DNA from: Paucibacter sp. TC2R-5
Lineage (GTDB): Bacteria > Pseudomonadota > Gammaproteobacteria > Burkholderiales > Burkholderiaceae_C
Direction of reading: 5' to 3'
DNA length: 64,000 nt
Assembly: GCF_025717605.1 (NCBI RefSeq)
Contig: NZ_JAJIRQ010000004.1
Location: 70,804 to 134,803 of the forward strand
Shown here: positions 60,897 through 64,000 of the stretch, one piece after another
How positions within the stretch are numbered: position 1 is the first letter of the stretch
Layout: every line of letters begins with the position of its first letter
Translations under genes and position numbers: made by a program
Notes under the pieces: generated by a model
The model's input: only the letters and a program-made list of their open reading frames with translations
The model's database searches: none
Told to the model about the DNA's origin: nothing

Positions 60897-61592
60897 ATGT
60901 TTACCGTCTACGGCCTCAATGGGCGCATCTTCAGCGGCAGGCTCGAAGGCCTGCGTGAGCTCAGCGCCGTGCAGTCGGTGGCGCGGGTGCGGGCGGTTGA
61001 GGCCGTCACAAGGCGCGGGGACGACGCAGCAAGCGGTGTGATTCTGGCCGGGCCAGCGCCCGACACTACCTTGGCCGCGCTGGGCGGCGCGGAGCCGGCG
61101 CCACGGGCCGCCATTGCCGCTTACACACAGGCGCAGGCACTCACCGTCGACGGCGGGGCCGAGCGACGCGTCTTGAGTTGGGTCGAGCAGTTGATGAGCC
61201 TGGAATTGCACACGGTGCCGCTGGCCTCGACCGTGGCGCAGGGCTTGGCCATACTCAGTCAAGCCCGCGTCGGCCAAGCGCCCGTGGTGAACGAGCAGGG
61301 CCGCTTGGTGGGCCTGCTTTTGCGGGCCGACCTGTTGCCGGAGCCGGCTAACTTTCAAGATGCGCTGGCTTGGAGCGAGTGGTTGGCCGCGCCGGTGTCG
61401 GCCGTGATGTGGAGCCCGGTGCCGGCGGCAAGACCCGACACGCCGATCCGGGAAGTGGCCCAGGCCCTGCTAGAGCTGCGTCTGCCGGGCCTGCCCGTGG
61501 TGGACGACCGGGGCGATATGCTGGGCTTTCTATCTCGCACCGATATTCTGCGAGCCTTGACCCGCGAAGCGCCCTTGAATCTTTGGAGCTGA
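60897..61592 (+). CDS. CBS domain pair protein
   Basis: A 231-aa soluble protein. Residues 1-95 are unassigned, with FTVYGLNGRIFSGRLEGL. Residues 98-231 contain two CBS motifs: VPLASTVAQGLAILSQARVG ... VGLLLRADLL and ADTPIREVAQALLELRLPGL ... LGFLSRTDILRAL. CBS pairs bind adenosyl nucleotides as energy sensors. Placement right behind a diguanylate cyclase suggests a signalling unit. No catalytic partner domain is fused. Confidence 0.85.
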   Translation: MFTVYGLNGRIFSGRLEGLRELSAVQSVARVRAVEAVTRRGDDAASGVILAGPAPDTTLAALGGAEPAPRAAIAAYTQAQALTVDGGAERRVLSWVEQLMSLELHTVPLASTVAQGLAILSQARVGQAPVVNEQGRLVGLLLRADLLPEPANFQDALAWSEWLAAPVSAVMWSPVPAARPDTPIREVAQALLELRLPGLPVVDDRGDMLGFLSRTDILRALTREAPLNLWS

Positions 61593-61601
61593 AGCCTTGG
61601 C

Positions 61602-62438
61602 TTATTGCCAGGTCAGCGGATTGATCCGGTAATAGTCGCTCAACACGCCGTAGAGCTCCGGGTGCTGCTGAGCCAGATCCAGCGGCCGTTCGAAGAACAA
61701 CTCGCTGCTGACGGCGAAAAACTCTGCCGGGTCTGTAGCGCCATAAGCGTCAATCAGGCCCGGCTCACCTGTGCTTAGCCGAGCGCGCAAGGCGTCGTAT
61801 TCGTTTTGCATCACCGTCGACCAGACTCGGTAGGCCCGTTTATTGGCCAGCTGTGGCGCGCCATTGGCATGTCCCTTGGCTTGATCGAGTTGGTGGGCGA
61901 ATTCATGGATGACCACGTTGTGGCCATCATCCGGGTCGGCAGCACCTGCCTGCACATCGCTCCAGGACAGCAAGACCTGACCCTGCACCCAGCTCTCGCC
62001 GGCCAGGGCTCGGCGCTGCTCCATCTGCACACCGCCCGCCTGATTGACCGGCCTGTCCACCACAAACGCGCCCGGGTAAAGCAGGATTTGCTTCAGCTTG
62101 GGGTAGTAGCCGCGGCGCGCGCCCAAGAGCGGCAAGCAGGCCTGGGCGGCGATGCTGACGCGCATTTCATCGGTGACCGTCAGGCCGCCGCAACCCAAGA
62201 TGGGTTTTTCGGCCAGAAACACCTGGATATCCTGCTTCAGGCGCATTTGCAGGTTGGCCGGCAGGCGCTGGAACAAGGGCATGCGCCGCCGCAAAATGCG
62301 CCGCCAGGCTTGGGGGAAGGGCTGTTCCCGCAGCTTTTGGCGGCGCCGGCGCTGCAATAGCGGGCCGCCGGCCAGCCAGCCGATCAGGCCCAAGCCAAAG
62401 GCGATGGTGAGCAACAGTGGCAGGGCGTTGATGTCCAT
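61602..62438 (-). CDS. mtfA: MtfA family zinc-dependent peptidase
   Basis: A 278-aa M90-family metallopeptidase. It has an N-terminal membrane-facing hydrophobic segment (LLLTIAFGLGLIGWLAGGPL), the zinc motif VIHEFAHQLDQAKGHANGAP (HExxH), and DPAEFFAVSSELFFERP with the third ligand Glu. In E. coli MtfA binds the glucose-repressor Mlc and controls ptsG. This chromosome carries a ROK/Mlc-like regulator at 25.3-26.6 kb, so a similar link is possible but unproven. The N-terminal hydrophobic segment is not in the E. coli protein. Confidence 0.9.
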   Translation of the reverse strand: MDINALPLLLTIAFGLGLIGWLAGGPLLQRRRRQKLREQPFPQAWRRILRRRMPLFQRLPANLQMRLKQDIQVFLAEKPILGCGGLTVTDEMRVSIAAQACLPLLGARRGYYPKLKQILLYPGAFVVDRPVNQAGGVQMEQRRALAGESWVQGQVLLSWSDVQAGAADPDDGHNVVIHEFAHQLDQAKGHANGAPQLANKRAYRVWSTVMQNEYDALRARLSTGEPGLIDAYGATDPAEFFAVSSELFFERPLDLAQQHPELYGVLSDYYRINPLTWQ

Positions 62439-62502
62439 GGCTCACCACATGGGCGCGTTTGTGTTGATTGCAAGGGTGACTCAATGCCTTAGGCTTGGGG
62501 TC

Positions 62503-63693
62503 ATGCAAAGCCCCAGCTCACTCACCACAGCGCGGCCACTACAGGCTTGGCAAGTCATCGTGGGCGGCATCTGCGGCCTGATTCTGACCATAGGCTTGGC
62601 GCGCTTTGCCTACACGCCCTTGCTGCCCCTGATGCAGGTGCAGGCGGGCTTGTCCGATGTGGCAGGCGGTTGGCTGGCCTCGATCAATTACCTCGGTTAT
62701 ATGAGCGGCGCGCTGCTGGCTGCCTGGATTGATGATGCCCGGCTGCGCCAGCGCCTCTACAGCGGCGGGCTGATCTTGAGCTTGGTTGTCACCGCACTGA
62801 TGGGCCTCAGTGGCAACTTCTGGGTCTGGGCCCTATCGCGTTACCTGGGCGGCTTGTGCGGCGCGGCTGGCATGTTGCTGGGTTCCGGCCTGGTGCTGAA
62901 TTGGTTGATGCGCCATGGTCGCCGGCCCGAGCTGGGCCTGCATTTCACCGGCCTGGGGCTGGGCATTGTGGTGTCGGCGCTGGGTGCCTTTGTGATGAGC
63001 GGGCTGTTGATGACTTGGGCGCAGCAATGGTTGGGCTTTGCGAGCCTGGGCCTGCTGTTTTTGCTGCCTGCTTGGGCCTGGCGGCCGCCAGTGCCCCCCG
63101 CCCTGACCGGCACACATGCGGCGCCGAGTGCCCCGTCTAGGCGCTGGATGGGTTTGATGACCTTGATGTATTTTTGTGCAGGTTGGGGCTTTGTGATCAG
63201 TGCCACCTTTACCGTTGCCATCGTCGAGCGCCAACCCTTGCTGGCGGGCCAAGGCCCCTGGGCCTGGGCGCTGGTGGGTCTGGCCGCCACGCCGGCGGTG
63301 TTCTTGTGGGACAAGCTGGCCCGCCGCTGGAGCGAGCTGACGGCCTTGCTGCTGGCTTTCGCGCTGCAGACGCTGTCGGTGCTCTTGCCGGCCTGGTCCA
63401 ACAGCCTGGGCGCCGCGCTGGCGGGTGCCTTTTTGTACGGCGCAACCTTTATCGGCATTGTCAGCCTGACCTTGGCCTTGGTCGGCCGCCGCGCCCCCAA
63501 CAACCCCGGCAAGGCGATGGCCAGGCTGACGCTCAGCTACGGATTGGCGCAGGTCTGTGCGCCGGCTTTGGCGGGGGCTATGGCGCAGGCCAGCGGCAGC
63601 TATCGCGGCGCGCTGTGGATCACGGCGGCGGTGCTGTTCTTGGGCATGGGCTTGTTGCTGCTGTTGCTGCGCGAAGTCGCGCAAAACCCTTGA
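62503..63693 (+). CDS. MFS transporter, YbfB/YjiJ type
   Basis: A 396-aa inner-membrane permease with about twelve TM helices. GLARFAYTPLLPLMQVQAGL at the N-terminus, INYLGYMSGALLAAWIDDAR (motif A region), GSGLVLNWLMRHGRRPELGL and FYGATFIGIVSLTLALVGRR are typical of the YbfB/YjiJ group, whose substrates are not known. ATG 62503 (MQSPSSLTTARPLQ) gives the normal family start; the frame extends upstream over the mtfA start without similarity. Confidence 0.87.
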   Translation: MQSPSSLTTARPLQAWQVIVGGICGLILTIGLARFAYTPLLPLMQVQAGLSDVAGGWLASINYLGYMSGALLAAWIDDARLRQRLYSGGLILSLVVTALMGLSGNFWVWALSRYLGGLCGAAGMLLGSGLVLNWLMRHGRRPELGLHFTGLGLGIVVSALGAFVMSGLLMTWAQQWLGFASLGLLFLLPAWAWRPPVPPALTGTHAAPSAPSRRWMGLMTLMYFCAGWGFVISATFTVAIVERQPLLAGQGPWAWALVGLAATPAVFLWDKLARRWSELTALLLAFALQTLSVLLPAWSNSLGAALAGAFLYGATFIGIVSLTLALVGRRAPNNPGKAMARLTLSYGLAQVCAPALAGAMAQASGSYRGALWITAAVLFLGMGLLLLLLREVAQNP

Positions 63694-63708
63694 GCTGAAA
63701 AAACGCGA

Positions 63709-64000
63709 TCAAGGCTCGACCGGCACAAGCCCGCTGCGCCTGGCCCAGCCGGGTAGGCGGCGTTCCATGGCGGTGACGATTGCAGCGTGCCGGGCGCGTG
63801 CAAACGCTTCATCGCTGAGCCCGGCAGCGGGCTTTGTCGCGGGCATAGTGCGCGCCAAAATCTTCGCCCTGGGTGCGTTGCTGGCGCTGGCACTGGCCGT
63901 TGGCATGACGCGTAGCGCGTAAATGTCGCTGCGGTTATTGCTGTCTTGGCCGGACAGGGCCAGCACGGGCAAGAAGCCGCCTCTGCTGCCGACCAGACCT
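63709..64000 (-). CDS. 3' end of an unidentified gene, 5' end outside window
   Basis: The frame is open to the right edge and ends at 63709, 15 bases after the convergent MFS stop. The visible 96 residues start GLVGSRGGFLPVLALSGQDS and run through NNRSDIYALRVMPTASASAS to a basic tail (AIVTAMERRLPGWARRSGL). Ala/Ser-rich composition and a strand-like start suggest an exported or surface protein, but there is too little to assign a family. Confidence 0.5.
   Translation of the reverse strand, partial: GLVGSRGGFLPVLALSGQDSNNRSDIYALRVMPTASASASNAPRAKILARTMPATKPAAGLSDEAFARARHAAIVTAMERRLPGWARRSGLVPVEP

Noticed and set aside
62152-62502. N-terminal extension of the MFS transporter
   Set aside because: It runs antisense over the start of mtfA and has no family similarity; ATG 62503 gives the normal length.

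Overview
The window is a 64-kb piece of chromosome from a GC-rich betaproteobacterium. It is densely packed with genes on both strands. PEP-CTERM proteins, a DUF2917 protein divergent from a MocR regulator, a TIGR02450 Trp-rich protein, a COG2509 flavoprotein and several small Burkholderiales-type proteins suggest the order Burkholderiales, perhaps the Roseateles/Paucibacter/Rubrivivax side. This is inferred from gene content, not from a marker gene. I see no rRNA, tRNA, CRISPR array, integrase, transposase or recognisable prophage.

Layout. 1-13.4 kb: the 3' part of a HAF-repeat PEP-CTERM protein; a fused indolepyruvate ferredoxin oxidoreductase divergent from an Lrp/AsnC regulator; small membrane and exported proteins; an EamA exporter; an orphan two-domain ArsA ATPase; a DUF535 protein; an exported S74-type domain protein; and two tandem paralogous PEP-CTERM proteins. 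13.7-18.3 kb: a three-gene phosphorelay made of a membrane hybrid kinase, an HPt protein and a response regulator that joins a winged helix, a receiver and a degenerate nucleotide-cyclase domain. 18.4-20.2 kb: exported proteins, a 57-aa cysteine-rich protein and a type 3 solute-binding protein.

20.3-28.7 kb is a carbohydrate-use locus: TonB-dependent receptor, sugar MFS permease, PfkB kinase and ROK repressor on the minus strand, and a divergent secreted family 9 glycoside hydrolase. The GH9 motifs resemble exo-glucosaminidases, so chito- or gluco-oligosaccharides are the likely substrate. A palindromic AT-rich site lies in front of the kinase gene. 28.7-34.0 kb holds an SDR, a Trp-rich protein, a renalase-like flavoprotein and a large GAF-PAS-GGDEF-EAL protein.

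34.0-39.6 kb holds a five-gene peptide-type ABC transporter whose first start codon lies inside one arm of a perfect 20-bp inverted repeat enclosing about 200 bp. One ATPase gene of this operon carries an in-frame palindromic insertion. Methylglyoxal synthase follows. 40-49 kb: a small basic protein followed by stacked hairpins, a COG2509 flavoprotein, three tandem paralogous solute-binding-like proteins, a DUF427 protein, a DedA-rhodanese fusion, a two-TM potassium channel, MltA, and a previously overlooked 44-aa membrane protein. 49-64 kb: a Gcr-type membrane protein with ApaG, Tag glycosylase, a twin-fasciclin protein, TetR, Rpe, a MocR regulator with two CTGTAC palindromes, PhnA, an exported methyltransferase, a DUF2520 protein, a diguanylate cyclase, a CBS protein, MtfA, an MFS permease and the 3' part of an unidentified gene.

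Start codons were chosen by ribosome-binding site, signal peptide and neighbour overlap, so many differ from the longest possible reading frame.
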